From: Elusimicrobiota bacterium
GTDB lineage: Bacteria > Elusimicrobiota > Elusimicrobia > FEN-1173
DNA: 16,360 nt
Direction: 5' to 3'
NCBI GenBank assembly: GCA_016207625.1
Contig: JACQPF010000341.1
Span: 1 to 16,360, forward strand
Of this stretch, positions 6,919 to 15,300 are shown in pieces. How positions within the stretch are numbered: position 1 is the first letter of the stretch; every line of letters begins with the position of its first letter. The notes under the pieces were generated by a model. The model was not told where the DNA came from. It made no database searches and saw only the letters and a list, made by a program, of their open reading frames with translations. The position numbers were made by a program, and so were the translations under genes.

Positions 6919-7989
6919 GTGGAAGACATGAGAATCCATCGCCAAGCCGATCCTTTCAAGAACGTCAAGACGTCGGGCCCCAACCTCATCACTCAGATGG
7001 ATCAACTCAGCCGGCTTCTGATCGGTTATCGGGGGATCAAGACCTTGCTGGTGGCCTGCGAGCTGGACTTGTTCCGTTGTTTGGGCGAAACCGACGGAAG
7101 CTTGCCGGCGCTGGCCAAAAGGACCGGGATCAAGTCGCATCGCCTTGGGGTGATCCTGGACGGGTTGGCTTCTCTCGGGTTGATCCGGAAATCCGCGCGG
7201 CGTTATCGAAACACGGTTTTTTCGAGACGATGGTTGCACCCGGAAAGCCCCAGTTCCTTGGCCAACACGTTCCGCTACCAAGAGCTGCTCTCGCCGGCCT
7301 ATGCCCGTTTGACCGAAACGGTCCGAAAGGGCAGGCCCAAACAAAACCTCACGGATCTGTTGTCCCAGAGGCCCGATTTCGTCGGCCCATACATCGGCGG
7401 CATGGCCGATATTTCCAAGGGGCCCGCGAAAGAGCTGGCCCGCGCGCTGGACCTGAGCCGTGCGCGCGATTTCTTGGATGTGGGAGGAGGGCCCGGCGTC
7501 TACAGCCTGACTTTCCTCTCCCGGGCCCCGGCTCTCAACTGCGTCATCATGGATTTGCCCGAGACCCTGCGGCACACGCGGCGCTATGTCGACGCCTCGC
7601 CGCATCAACGGCGTGTCGCTCTGAGGGCTGGAGATTACCATGCGGCTTCCTTCGGGGAGGACTGTTTCGATCTCGTCCTCATGTCCCACATCACCCACGA
7701 CGAGGGGCCGGAACAGAACAAGCGCCTGATCCGGAAGGCTTTTTCCGCCTTGCGGAGCGGCGGGCAGATCGTGATCCACGATTTCATGACGGCGCCGGAC
7801 CGCATCCGGCCTGTTTTCAGCGCGCTGTTTTCCGTCCATATGATGACCTTCACCCGGTGGGGGCGGACCTATTCCGTTTCAGACTACAAGGCCTGGCTGG
7901 AAAATGCCGGTTTTCTCGTTCGCCGCGCCGTCGCCATCAGTCCCAAGGCGGCCAGCGCGACGATGGCCCTGATCGCGTCGAAGGGATGA
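6919..7989 (+). CDS. SAM-dependent methyltransferase, family-2 O-methyltransferase type
   Basis: The 356-residue product has the two-part layout of family-2 O-methyltransferases. An N-terminal winged-helix dimerisation domain (about 25-110) includes LLVACELDLFRCL, LPALAKRTGIKSHRLGVILD and LASLGLIRK. A C-terminal Rossmann SAM domain (about 155-356) has motif I FLDVGGGPGVYS (185-196), the acidic VIMDLPE (209-215), RAGDYHAASFGEDCFDLV, and LRSGGQIVIHDF (278-289). Relatives methylate hydroxyls on small aromatic, polyketide or tetrapyrrole substrates; the acceptor here is unknown. The His-Asp pair in SHITHDEG (256-263) sits where such enzymes often have the catalytic base region. The start is uncertain. 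GTG 6919 has GAGGG seven bases upstream; ATG 6928 is three codons further in; TTG 6874 is possible but adds an unconserved leader. It follows the ThDP gene by 54 nt and its stop overlaps the next start as ATGA. Confidence 0.88.
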   Translation: MEDMRIHRQADPFKNVKTSGPNLITQMDQLSRLLIGYRGIKTLLVACELDLFRCLGETDGSLPALAKRTGIKSHRLGVILDGLASLGLIRKSARRYRNTVFSRRWLHPESPSSLANTFRYQELLSPAYARLTETVRKGRPKQNLTDLLSQRPDFVGPYIGGMADISKGPAKELARALDLSRARDFLDVGGGPGVYSLTFLSRAPALNCVIMDLPETLRHTRRYVDASPHQRRVALRAGDYHAASFGEDCFDLVLMSHITHDEGPEQNKRLIRKAFSALRSGGQIVIHDFMTAPDRIRPVFSALFSVHMMTFTRWGRTYSVSDYKAWLENAGFLVRRAVAISPKAASATMALIASKG

Positions 7990-9509
7990 GCGAAATGCTG
8001 ACGGGATCGAATCCTCGGCGGTTCGGACGTTTTCTCGCGGCGGTCCTGGCCTGCCTCCTCGGCGGGTTCTCGGCGGCCGCCGCAAAACCCCTGGTCGTTT
8101 GCGATGATGTCAGCGACCCGACCTCCCTGAACCCTTTGCGCGTTTTCTCGGACAAGGGACACAACATCATCCAGCAGATCTTCGACGGCCTCGTCCATTT
8201 CGACTCCGAAGGGCGGATCGAGCCGGCGCTGGCGGTTTCTTGGGAGCAGAGGGACCCGTTGACCATGCGGTTTCATTTGAGGGAGGGCGTGCGTTTTCAC
8301 GACGGAGAACCCTTCAACGCGGAATCGGTCCGTTTCACTTTGGAGCGCTTGCTCGACCCGGCGTCGAATTTCCCCGGATGGGGGTTCATCAGCACGATCG
8401 ACCGGGTCGTCGTCGTCGACCCTCAGACGGTGGACATCGTCACCCGCATCCCGGACAGCTTGCTTTTGCGCCGGCTGGCCGGATTCGTGTTCATCATGCC
8501 GCCGGAGGCCTACGCGAAAGACGGTTTCGAGGCTCACCCGATCGGGACGGGGCCCTACCGGTTCGCCCGCTGGACGAAGGGAAAAGAGATCGAATTGAAG
8601 CCGAACCCGGAGTATTGGGAGCGCGGCGATTCCGCGCCGGAGGAAGTGACGTTCCGCTTCGTCCCTGTGGAAAAGCAGCTCGACCTCCTGCTCCTGGGCG
8701 AATTGGACCTCGTGACCGAATTGCCGGGCACGGCGACCTTGCCGGTGAGCCGCAACCCCGATACGCACGTGGTGAAGAAAGCGGCGTTTTACACGCTGAC
8801 CACGACGTTCAACAATTCCCGGAGCGCCTTGAAAGACGCTCGAGTCCGGCAGGCCATGAATTACGCCATCAACAAGGAGGAGCTCATCCGCTATGACTTG
8901 ATGGGCAACGGCCTCGTCATCGCCGGATTGTCCATGCCGGGCGAAATCGGACACAACCCCGACCTGAAACCGTATGAGTACGACCCGGGCAAGGCCCGGA
9001 AACTTTTGGCCGAAGCGGGCGTTCCCCTGCCGTTGAAGTTGCGGACGCTGACCCGGGCTCAAGGGGAACGGACGGCCCGCATCATCGCCAAACAACTGCA
9101 AGCGGTGGGGATCGAATTGGATGTCTACGGGGTCACCACGGACGCCGACGCGATCCGGGACATGTCACAGAAGAACTTGGACATCGGCATCGCCAGCCTG
9201 CCGGACGTCATGGGCCACATCTTTTTTCTCCAGAGCATCGTGCTCTATTCGAAGTCGCCCTTCTCTTTGCAAGCGGATCCGGAATACGACCGGCGGCTGG
9301 AAGCGATGGTCACGGAGTTGGACGAAGAGAAGCATGAGCGGATGGCGAAGGATCTGGATCGCTACGTGCATGAGCAGGCCATGAGCCTGTTCACCTATCA
9401 GCGGATCAGGACCTATGGCCTGTCCCGCGGCGTTGATTTTGTTCCCAGCACGACGGGGCGGCTGTACCTTCATCGGGTCAAGATGACGGCAAAGCCATCG
9501 AATCCATAG
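7986..9509 (+). CDS. Exported family-5 (Dpp/Opp/Nik-type) solute-binding protein, no transporter partners
   Basis: This is a predicted periplasmic ligand-binding protein of 507 residues. A Sec signal peptide covers about residues 1-33: Arg-Arg at 11-12, the hydrophobic run FLAAVLACLLGGFSA, and a cut after AAA. Family-5 signatures are SLNPLRVFSD, QIFDGLVHFD, MRFHLREGVRFHDGEPFNAE (94-113), PIGTGPYRFARW (185-196), the helix VRQAMNYAINKEELI (287-301) and YDPGKARKLLAEAG (332-345). Such proteins usually deliver peptides, nickel or small organics to an ABC importer, but no permease or ATPase gene lies in this operon. It could use a transporter encoded elsewhere, act as a ligand carrier, or feed a sensor. 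The ligand-pocket segment IASLPDVMGHIFF (402-414) lacks the common acidic/aromatic pattern, so the ligand is unpredictable. ATG 7986 overlaps the methyltransferase stop (ATGA). ATG 7995, with AAGGG nine bases upstream, is an equally good start. Confidence 0.9.
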   Translation: MSEMLTGSNPRRFGRFLAAVLACLLGGFSAAAAKPLVVCDDVSDPTSLNPLRVFSDKGHNIIQQIFDGLVHFDSEGRIEPALAVSWEQRDPLTMRFHLREGVRFHDGEPFNAESVRFTLERLLDPASNFPGWGFISTIDRVVVVDPQTVDIVTRIPDSLLLRRLAGFVFIMPPEAYAKDGFEAHPIGTGPYRFARWTKGKEIELKPNPEYWERGDSAPEEVTFRFVPVEKQLDLLLLGELDLVTELPGTATLPVSRNPDTHVVKKAAFYTLTTTFNNSRSALKDARVRQAMNYAINKEELIRYDLMGNGLVIAGLSMPGEIGHNPDLKPYEYDPGKARKLLAEAGVPLPLKLRTLTRAQGERTARIIAKQLQAVGIELDVYGVTTDADAIRDMSQKNLDIGIASLPDVMGHIFFLQSIVLYSKSPFSLQADPEYDRRLEAMVTELDEEKHERMAKDLDRYVHEQAMSLFTYQRIRTYGLSRGVDFVPSTTGRLYLHRVKMTAKPSNP

Positions 9510-9526
9510 AAGGAGCGGGTGTTCCT

Positions 9527-9964
9527 GTGAGCCTAATCGGAGATGGGTTGTCGTTGCGGAACCTTGTGTTCGTCGCCGGTTGCCTTCATTTCTTCCAATT
9601 GCCCGCCGTGTTCATCGCCCCGAGGATGCTGAATTGGCGGGAGGAGTTCTCCCGGCTCTCTCCCATCAACCGCCGGATTTTCGAGATGGTCGGGTTGGGG
9701 ATCATGTTGATGACCATCGGCGCGGGGGTCGTCGTGGTGATCGCTCCGGGAGAAGTGGCGGGAGGAAGCGTGCTGGGCACATCCCTGGCCGGTTATCTGG
9801 GGATCGTTTGGGGGTTCAGGACCTGGGTCCAGGTGTTCGTCTATTCGAAAATCTGGCCCGCCGGACGATGGGGCCGGCTCACTCATTACGGGATGCTGGC
9901 GAACCTCTCTATGAAAACCGCGATCTACATGACCGTTTTCCTTTTCGGAGTGGTGAGGATATGA
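9527..9964 (+). CDS. Small four-helix inner-membrane protein, unknown function
   Basis: This 145-residue hydrophobic protein matches no family I recognise. Four membrane segments are visible: about 10-31 (LVFVAGCLHFFQLPAVFIA), 51-73 (FEMVGLGIMLMTIGAGVVVV), 81-105 (VLGTSLAGYLGIVWGFRTWV) and 117-143 (YGMLANLSMKTAIYMTVFLF). A charged loop between helices 1 and 2 (RMLNWREEFSRLSPINRR) and a basic loop between helices 3 and 4 (SKIWPAGRWGR) fall on the same side. By the positive-inside rule that side is cytoplasmic, which puts both termini in the periplasm. There is no signal peptide. The start is GTG 9527 with AGGAG 11 bases upstream, and no better in-frame start is seen. Its stop overlaps the radical SAM start as ATGA, so the two are probably made together. 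It could anchor the radical SAM enzyme or handle a membrane-bound substrate; this is speculation. Confidence 0.8.
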   Translation: MSLIGDGLSLRNLVFVAGCLHFFQLPAVFIAPRMLNWREEFSRLSPINRRIFEMVGLGIMLMTIGAGVVVVIAPGEVAGGSVLGTSLAGYLGIVWGFRTWVQVFVYSKIWPAGRWGRLTHYGMLANLSMKTAIYMTVFLFGVVRI

Positions 9965-11364
9965 AAGTGCTTCTGGTCAATTCCAATACGGTCCGGCCTC
10001 CGGTCAGCCCCATCGGGCTCCTGTACCTTTCCGCCTATCTCAAGAGAAAGGGCGTGGACGTCCAGGTGGCCGATCTCTGTATGGAAAAAGAGAGAGAATC
10101 CCTGTGGACGCGGTGGCGTTTGGATGAGAAGGATTTGATCGGCGTGTCCATTCGGAACATCGATTCGACCCAAATGAAGTTGAATCAATATTTCTTGCCC
10201 GAGACGTTGTCGATCATCCAAGACATCCGTCGAAGATATCCCAGGACGCCGATCGTTCTCGGCGGCGCGGGCTATTCGCTGGCGCCTGCCGAAATCTTGC
10301 GAGTCTCGCTGGCGGATTTTGGCATCGTCGGTGAGGGGGAGACATCGCTTTATGCGCTCGTGAGGGCCTTGGAGTCGATGGGCGATACGAGGGAAATCCC
10401 AGGCCTTGTCTATAGGACCGACTCAGGAGGGTGCCGCATCAATCCTCCGTCCAAAACCGGCGCGGCTTTTCTAGAGGAGCTCCCCTTTCAGGACATCGAC
10501 GCCGTGGATTATCCCGCTTATTACAATGAAGGGGGGATGGCCAGCGTTCAGACCAAACGGGGCTGCGCCATGACCTGCGCGTATTGCACCTATCCTCTGA
10601 TCGAGGGGAGGTCGTTCCGCCTGATCGAACCCAGGCGGGTGGTGGATGAGATGGAGCACCTCGTCTCCCGAGGGTTCGACTATTTTCATTTCACGGACAG
10701 CGTGTTCAACGTGCCGAGGGCGCATGCCCTTGAGATCTGCAAGGAGATTGCGCGGAGGTCCTTGCCCGTCCGATGGCACACCTACATGTCCCCGCAGGGG
10801 TTTGACGACGAACTGCTGGAGTCCTTGATCCGGGCGGGGAACGACGGGATCCTTTTCGGGGTCGACAGCTGTTCCGATCGGATGCTGATGGAGCTCGGGA
10901 AGGATTTCCGGAAGGTGGATATTTATCGCGCCGCCCGCCTTTGCCATGAAAGAGACATGGAGTTCAGCTTCCACATCCTTTTCGGCGCACCGGGGGAAAC
11001 GATGGAGACCGCCCAGGAAACTTTGGACGCCCTGGACGAGTTGCACCCGACGGCGGCGTTTTTAACCCAAGGGATCCGGGTCTATCATAATACGGCCACC
11101 AGCCGCAGGCTGGTCCGGGAGGGACGGTTGAGCCCGGAGAAATCTTTGCTCGAGCCTTGCCATTACTTGTCGGAGGCGCTTCCGCCGAATTTTTCGGAGG
11201 TCCTCCACGGCTACGCCCTCTCGCGGGATTTCGTTTTCAGCGACACCACGGTCAAGTCCCCCAGCACGAATGAAGACATCGTCCATCTTTACCAAAGGAA
11301 TTTCCGGGGGCCCTGTTGGAAGGTTTTGAGGGAATTCAAGAAGGTATCCGCGCAGGCCAAATAG
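9961..11364 (+). CDS. B12-binding-domain radical SAM protein
   Basis: The 467-residue product pairs an N-terminal cobalamin-binding-type domain (about 1-140) with a radical SAM barrel (about 190-380). The first includes MKVLLVNSN, PPVSPIGLLYLSAYLKRKG (13-31), PIVLGGAGYSLAPAEIL (97-113) and FGIVGEGE (120-127). The [4Fe-4S] motif CxxxCxxC is at C202, C206 and C209 in RGCAMTCAYCTYPLIEG. Later class features are HFTDSVFN (243-250), FGVDSCSDRMLMELGKDF (299-316) and the FGAPGET segment (341-347). Members methylate unactivated carbons or rearrange lipids, tetrapyrroles, hopanoids and antibiotics. I cannot assign a reaction. The classic DxHxxG cobalamin ligand motif is not seen, which is common in this class. 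Residues 380-467 form a C-terminal extension with no recognised motif. ATG 9961 overlaps the membrane protein stop (ATGA), with GGAG about ten bases upstream. Confidence 0.92.
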   Translation: MKVLLVNSNTVRPPVSPIGLLYLSAYLKRKGVDVQVADLCMEKERESLWTRWRLDEKDLIGVSIRNIDSTQMKLNQYFLPETLSIIQDIRRRYPRTPIVLGGAGYSLAPAEILRVSLADFGIVGEGETSLYALVRALESMGDTREIPGLVYRTDSGGCRINPPSKTGAAFLEELPFQDIDAVDYPAYYNEGGMASVQTKRGCAMTCAYCTYPLIEGRSFRLIEPRRVVDEMEHLVSRGFDYFHFTDSVFNVPRAHALEICKEIARRSLPVRWHTYMSPQGFDDELLESLIRAGNDGILFGVDSCSDRMLMELGKDFRKVDIYRAARLCHERDMEFSFHILFGAPGETMETAQETLDALDELHPTAAFLTQGIRVYHNTATSRRLVREGRLSPEKSLLEPCHYLSEALPPNFSEVLHGYALSRDFVFSDTTVKSPSTNEDIVHLYQRNFRGPCWKVLREFKKVSAQAK

Positions 11365-11379
11365 ATAAAGGAGATCAAT

Positions 11380-12333
11380 ATGGTCGCAAAGACAAGCGCT
11401 TTCCCGAAGAACCCTCCCTGCCCCCGGCGGCGGATGTTCCCGGCGTTGGGGACTCTTTTCCTTCTCGCGGGCCTTCTGCCGTTGTCGTCCCATGGATACA
11501 ACCAGCCTCCCATGAACTTAGGCGCCACGACGTTTTTGGACGGAGGCGGGGCGCCTCCAGGACTCCTCTGGATGGAATACGTGCAGTTCGCTAACGGCGC
11601 CAAGGGGGTCGACCAGGACGGAAAAGCCATTCCCGGGGGAGCAAAGGTCAACGCGCTCGTCAACCTCAGCCAGTTCTTCTACCTGTCTCCCCTGAAAGCC
11701 CTCGGCGGGAACGTGGGGTTTGACGTGCTCGTGCCCGTCTCCGCCGTCACGGTCAAGGGCAGCCTGGGACCCGTCCCGGTCACCGCGAACACCGGGGGCG
11801 TCGGGGACATCACCCTCGGCGCGGCTCTTCAATGGAACAGGTCCAAGCTCCTCGGCGCGCCTCTCTTCCAGCGGGCCGAAGTGTACTCCTCGTTCCCCAC
11901 GGGCCGATACGACAAGAGCCGCGTGGTCAACCCCGGCGCCAATAAACGGTTTCTGGAATCCTATTACGCGTTCACCTGGATGTTCCGGCCGAAATGGGAG
12001 ACGAGCTGGCGGATCCTCTATGGGATCCACGAGGAGAACCCGGACACGCGGGTGAAACCGGGACAAGTCTTCCATTTCAATTATGCCTTTTCGCGTGAGG
12101 TCGGCGCCAAATTCAGGCTCGGCGCCGCGGGATATTTCCTCCAACAAACAACGGAAGACCGAATCAACGGAACCAAGGCGGTCCATTCCAAAGAGCGCGC
12201 CTTGTCCGTCGGCCCGGGAGTGGTGTACATGGGGCCCGGTTTCATGGCGATGGTGTCGCATCCCGTCGACCTTTCCGTGCGCAATCGTTTCCAGGGTTCG
12301 TTGACGACGTTCCAGCTTATCCACCGCTTTTAA
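11380..12333 (+). CDS. Outer-membrane beta-barrel protein, phenol-degradation-meta (MetA/SphA)-like
   Basis: This is a 317-residue predicted outer-membrane protein. The N-terminus is a Sec signal with an unusually long basic leader. Arg16-18 precede the hydrophobic run MFPALGTLFLLAGLLPL, and cleavage is probable near residue 39 (SSHG). The mature start NLGATTFLDGGGAPPGLLWM (46-65) is the signature by which I recognise the 'putative meta-pathway of phenol degradation' barrel family. Alternating hydrophobic/polar strands fill the rest, and the last residue is Phe (LIHRF), the usual signal for barrel insertion. Family members are thought to move hydrophobic compounds across the outer membrane, but few are tested, so substrate and direction are unknown. 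The ATG has an excellent ribosome site (AAGGAG, six-base gap). It follows the radical SAM gene by 15 nt and precedes the kinase by 33 nt. Confidence 0.83.
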   Translation: MVAKTSAFPKNPPCPRRRMFPALGTLFLLAGLLPLSSHGYNQPPMNLGATTFLDGGGAPPGLLWMEYVQFANGAKGVDQDGKAIPGGAKVNALVNLSQFFYLSPLKALGGNVGFDVLVPVSAVTVKGSLGPVPVTANTGGVGDITLGAALQWNRSKLLGAPLFQRAEVYSSFPTGRYDKSRVVNPGANKRFLESYYAFTWMFRPKWETSWRILYGIHEENPDTRVKPGQVFHFNYAFSREVGAKFRLGAAGYFLQQTTEDRINGTKAVHSKERALSVGPGVVYMGPGFMAMVSHPVDLSVRNRFQGSLTTFQLIHRF

Positions 12334-12366
12334 GGGAAGCGGGTCCGCACCAAGACTTGAGGGGCC

Positions 12367-15300
12367 ATGTACAGGATCCTTTCTGAAAGTTTGAAACGAA
12401 TTTCCTCTCTCAACGTCGTTTTCGAGCGATGGGCAAGTCCGTACAGCGCGAGGACCCTCAGCCGAAAAATGCTGACGGGAGTCTTGCCGGCGGTCATCGT
12501 CATCACGCTGCTCATGGGTCTTTTCAGCTTCCTCATCGTCCGCCGCCAGATCCTCAAGGGGGTCCAGAAAGAAATGGACACCCTGGCTCAGAACGTTTCG
12601 CTAGGGCTTCAAACGTTTTTCCGCCAGCGGGTGAACGACCTGGAATCCCTTTCCGAGACGCCTCTCATCACCGACTACCTGAAGAACCTGGGGTACGGCC
12701 TTTTGCCGGAAGCGGAGATCTACCGGAACGAGATCGAGAAGTATTTCGTCAACTTTTCCGCTCGTTCCAGGGTCTATTACGACATCGCCTACATCCGCCC
12801 GGACGGCAAGCGCGTCTGCTCGGTCCAGCGCAAGAATCCGTCGGAGATCATCGCGTCTTTGACGTTCTTGGACTTCCTGAAACAAAGGAAGTATTACGAG
12901 GGGCCGCTGGAAAAAATGGAGGCGGACGGACCGCTCATCAAACGATACGGCAAGTCCATCGTGGATGAGCACAAGGCGTTCCTGGGGGCCGTCGTCCTGG
13001 ACCTGGACATGAGCCATGTCGAGGAGATCCTCAAGCAGTTGCGCGTGGGCGAGAAAGGCAGCGCCTACCTCGAAGACGAGAAGGGGAACCTCATCCTTGG
13101 GATCCGGCCTGAATTCCAGGAGCCCTTGGTCGGCCTGTCCGTGATCCGCGGCACGTCCTGGCGGGTGGGAGTGATCGCCCAGGCGGAGGACTTCCTCTAC
13201 CCCCTCAAGCAAATCCAATACCTCACCATCTTCTTCTCTGTGTTTGCCTGCGTGCTGATCATGGTGTTGATCATCGGCCGGGTGTCGGCCCTGGTCCGGC
13301 CGATCCGGTCGATGGCGGAAGGGACCCATCGTTTCGCCTCCGGAGATCTGACCTATCGGTTCCCCGAGCCGAAAACGAAGGAACTGCAAATTCTGGCCTC
13401 CTCCTTCAACCAGATGGCGGCGAACTTGGAGGAAAGAACGAAGGAACTGGAACAGCGTCTTCGTCAGCTCACGTCCCTGCGCGACATGGAAGAGGCTGTC
13501 ATCCAGCGCCTGGATGAGGAGACGATCTTGCGCGTCTGCATCGAATCGGTCGCCCGGGGGTTTTCTTTCGACCGGACCGGGCTCTATTGGGTGGATTACG
13601 GCAAGAGGGAGATCGTCGGCCGCTTCCTGCACGGGACCGAGCGCATGGGGTTCACGGAAGGCGCTTTCCGCAAACGCAGCGTCCCTTTGGGGGAGAGCGA
13701 CATCCTGAACGAGGTCGTTCGGTCGCGCAACGCCGTGCTGGTCCAGTTGCCCAACAGCGATCCCCGCCTGAACCGGGAGTTCGTCATGGAGTCCCAGACG
13801 CGGGAATTCGTGATGGCGCCCATTTGCGGGAAGGACCGGGTCCTCGGCATCCTCTCGGCGGACAACTACTTCAGCGGGCGGTCATTGGACCAGTCGGACA
13901 AGGAAGGCTTGATGCTGTTCGCGAACGCGGTGGGGCTGGCTCTGGAGAACACGATGCTTTTCCAGACCCTGGCCGAATCGGAAGCGCGCTACCGCACCGT
14001 GCTCGAGAATTCTCCGGAGGCCGTGATCGGGATCTCCCGGGAGCATTGGATCACCACATGGAACCGAGGCGCCGAGAGGATCTTCGGATACGCCGGCGCG
14101 GAGATCATCGGGAAACCGCTGGCCGTCCTGTTCGCTCCGGACGCGGGGAGCGAATTCAAGAAACTGCTCAACGGCGTCATGGAGGAGGGGTCGGTCCGGA
14201 ATTCCGCCATGCCGGGCCTGGCCAAGGGAGGGAGGCTCCTGGATTTGAGCGTCTCCTGGGGCGGGGCGCACCAGGATTTTTGGATGAATAAGGAATGGAC
14301 CGTCGTCATCCATGATGTCACGGAGGCCAAGAAACTACAACAGCAGTTGATTCGCTCCGAAAAGCTCTCGGCCGTGGGGCAATTGATTTCAGGCATCGCG
14401 CATGAGCTGAACAACCCGCTCCAAGCGGTTGTGGGGTATGCGGACCTCCTGTGCGACCAAATGAAGTCCTTCAAGGCATCGGTTTCCGCCAAGACGTGGA
14501 CGTCGAACGAGGCCGACGGGATGGTCGAAAACCTGGACGACCTGCAGATTGTCACCGAGAACGCGATGCGATGCCAAAAGATCATCGAAAACCTGCTTTT
14601 GTTCGTCCGACAAGGCGAGGTCGAAAAAACCAATGTCGACCTTGAAAAAGTGGTCCAGGCGTCGCTGCAACTGCTCCATTACAAGCTGAAGAAAGCCGCG
14701 CAGGTGGAGGTGGAGATGGGTTGGCCCGCATCCTTGCCGTCCGTGAAAGGGAATTTCCAACAGCTCCAGCAAGTGGTCGTGAACCTGATCAACAACGCTT
14801 GCGACGCGATGTCCGCCGTTTCGGGGACAAAGCGCCTCCGGATCGACGCGTCGGAGACCGGCGGCGTTTGCCGCCTGGAGATCCATGATTCAGGGCCCGG
14901 CATCCCCGAGGGCATTTGCGGACGGGTCTTCGAACCTTTCTTCACTACAAAAGGGGAGGGACGCGGCACGGGCCTCGGCTTGGCGGTCTGCCGGCAAATC
15001 ATCGAGGAACATGGCGGGCGGATTGGGTTCCGCTCACAACCGGGAGCCGGAACAGCGTTCTGGTTCGACCTCCCAGCCAGCGTGAAAGAGGAGGTTTCTC
15101 AGAGACCGGAGCCCGCACCGCCCCCTGTCCGGAACCGTTCCATCCTTTTAGTGGACGATGAGCCAGACGTCCTGTCGTTCCTTTTAAAAGTCCTGCATGC
15201 GGAGGGGGACTGGACGGACACGGCTTCCAGCCTGATGGAGGCGGCGCTCAAGGCTTCCGAGAAAGCCTACGATCTCGTCGTGACGGACATCCGGCTGGGG

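Noticed and set aside
7077..7985. N-terminal extension of about 300 residues in frame with the solute-binding protein
   Set aside because: The extension overlaps the methyltransferase out of frame and shows no motif. A signal peptide starts right at the ATG of 7986/7995, so the upstream frame is accidental.
8040..8060. Possible lipoprotein box (VLAC) in the solute-binding protein signal
   Set aside because: The Cys lies in the middle of the hydrophobic core with ten more hydrophobic/small residues after it, and Leu at -2 is unusual. A normal signal-peptidase cut after AAA fits better.
9580..9960. N-terminal extension of 127 residues in frame with the radical SAM protein
   Set aside because: It is a shadow of the four-helix membrane protein gene. 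The B12-type domain starts exactly at ATG 9961.
12601..13632. Open frame of 343 codons on the - strand inside the kinase gene
   Set aside because: It is fully covered by a kinase with clear domains on the + strand, and the antisense product shows no recognisable family.
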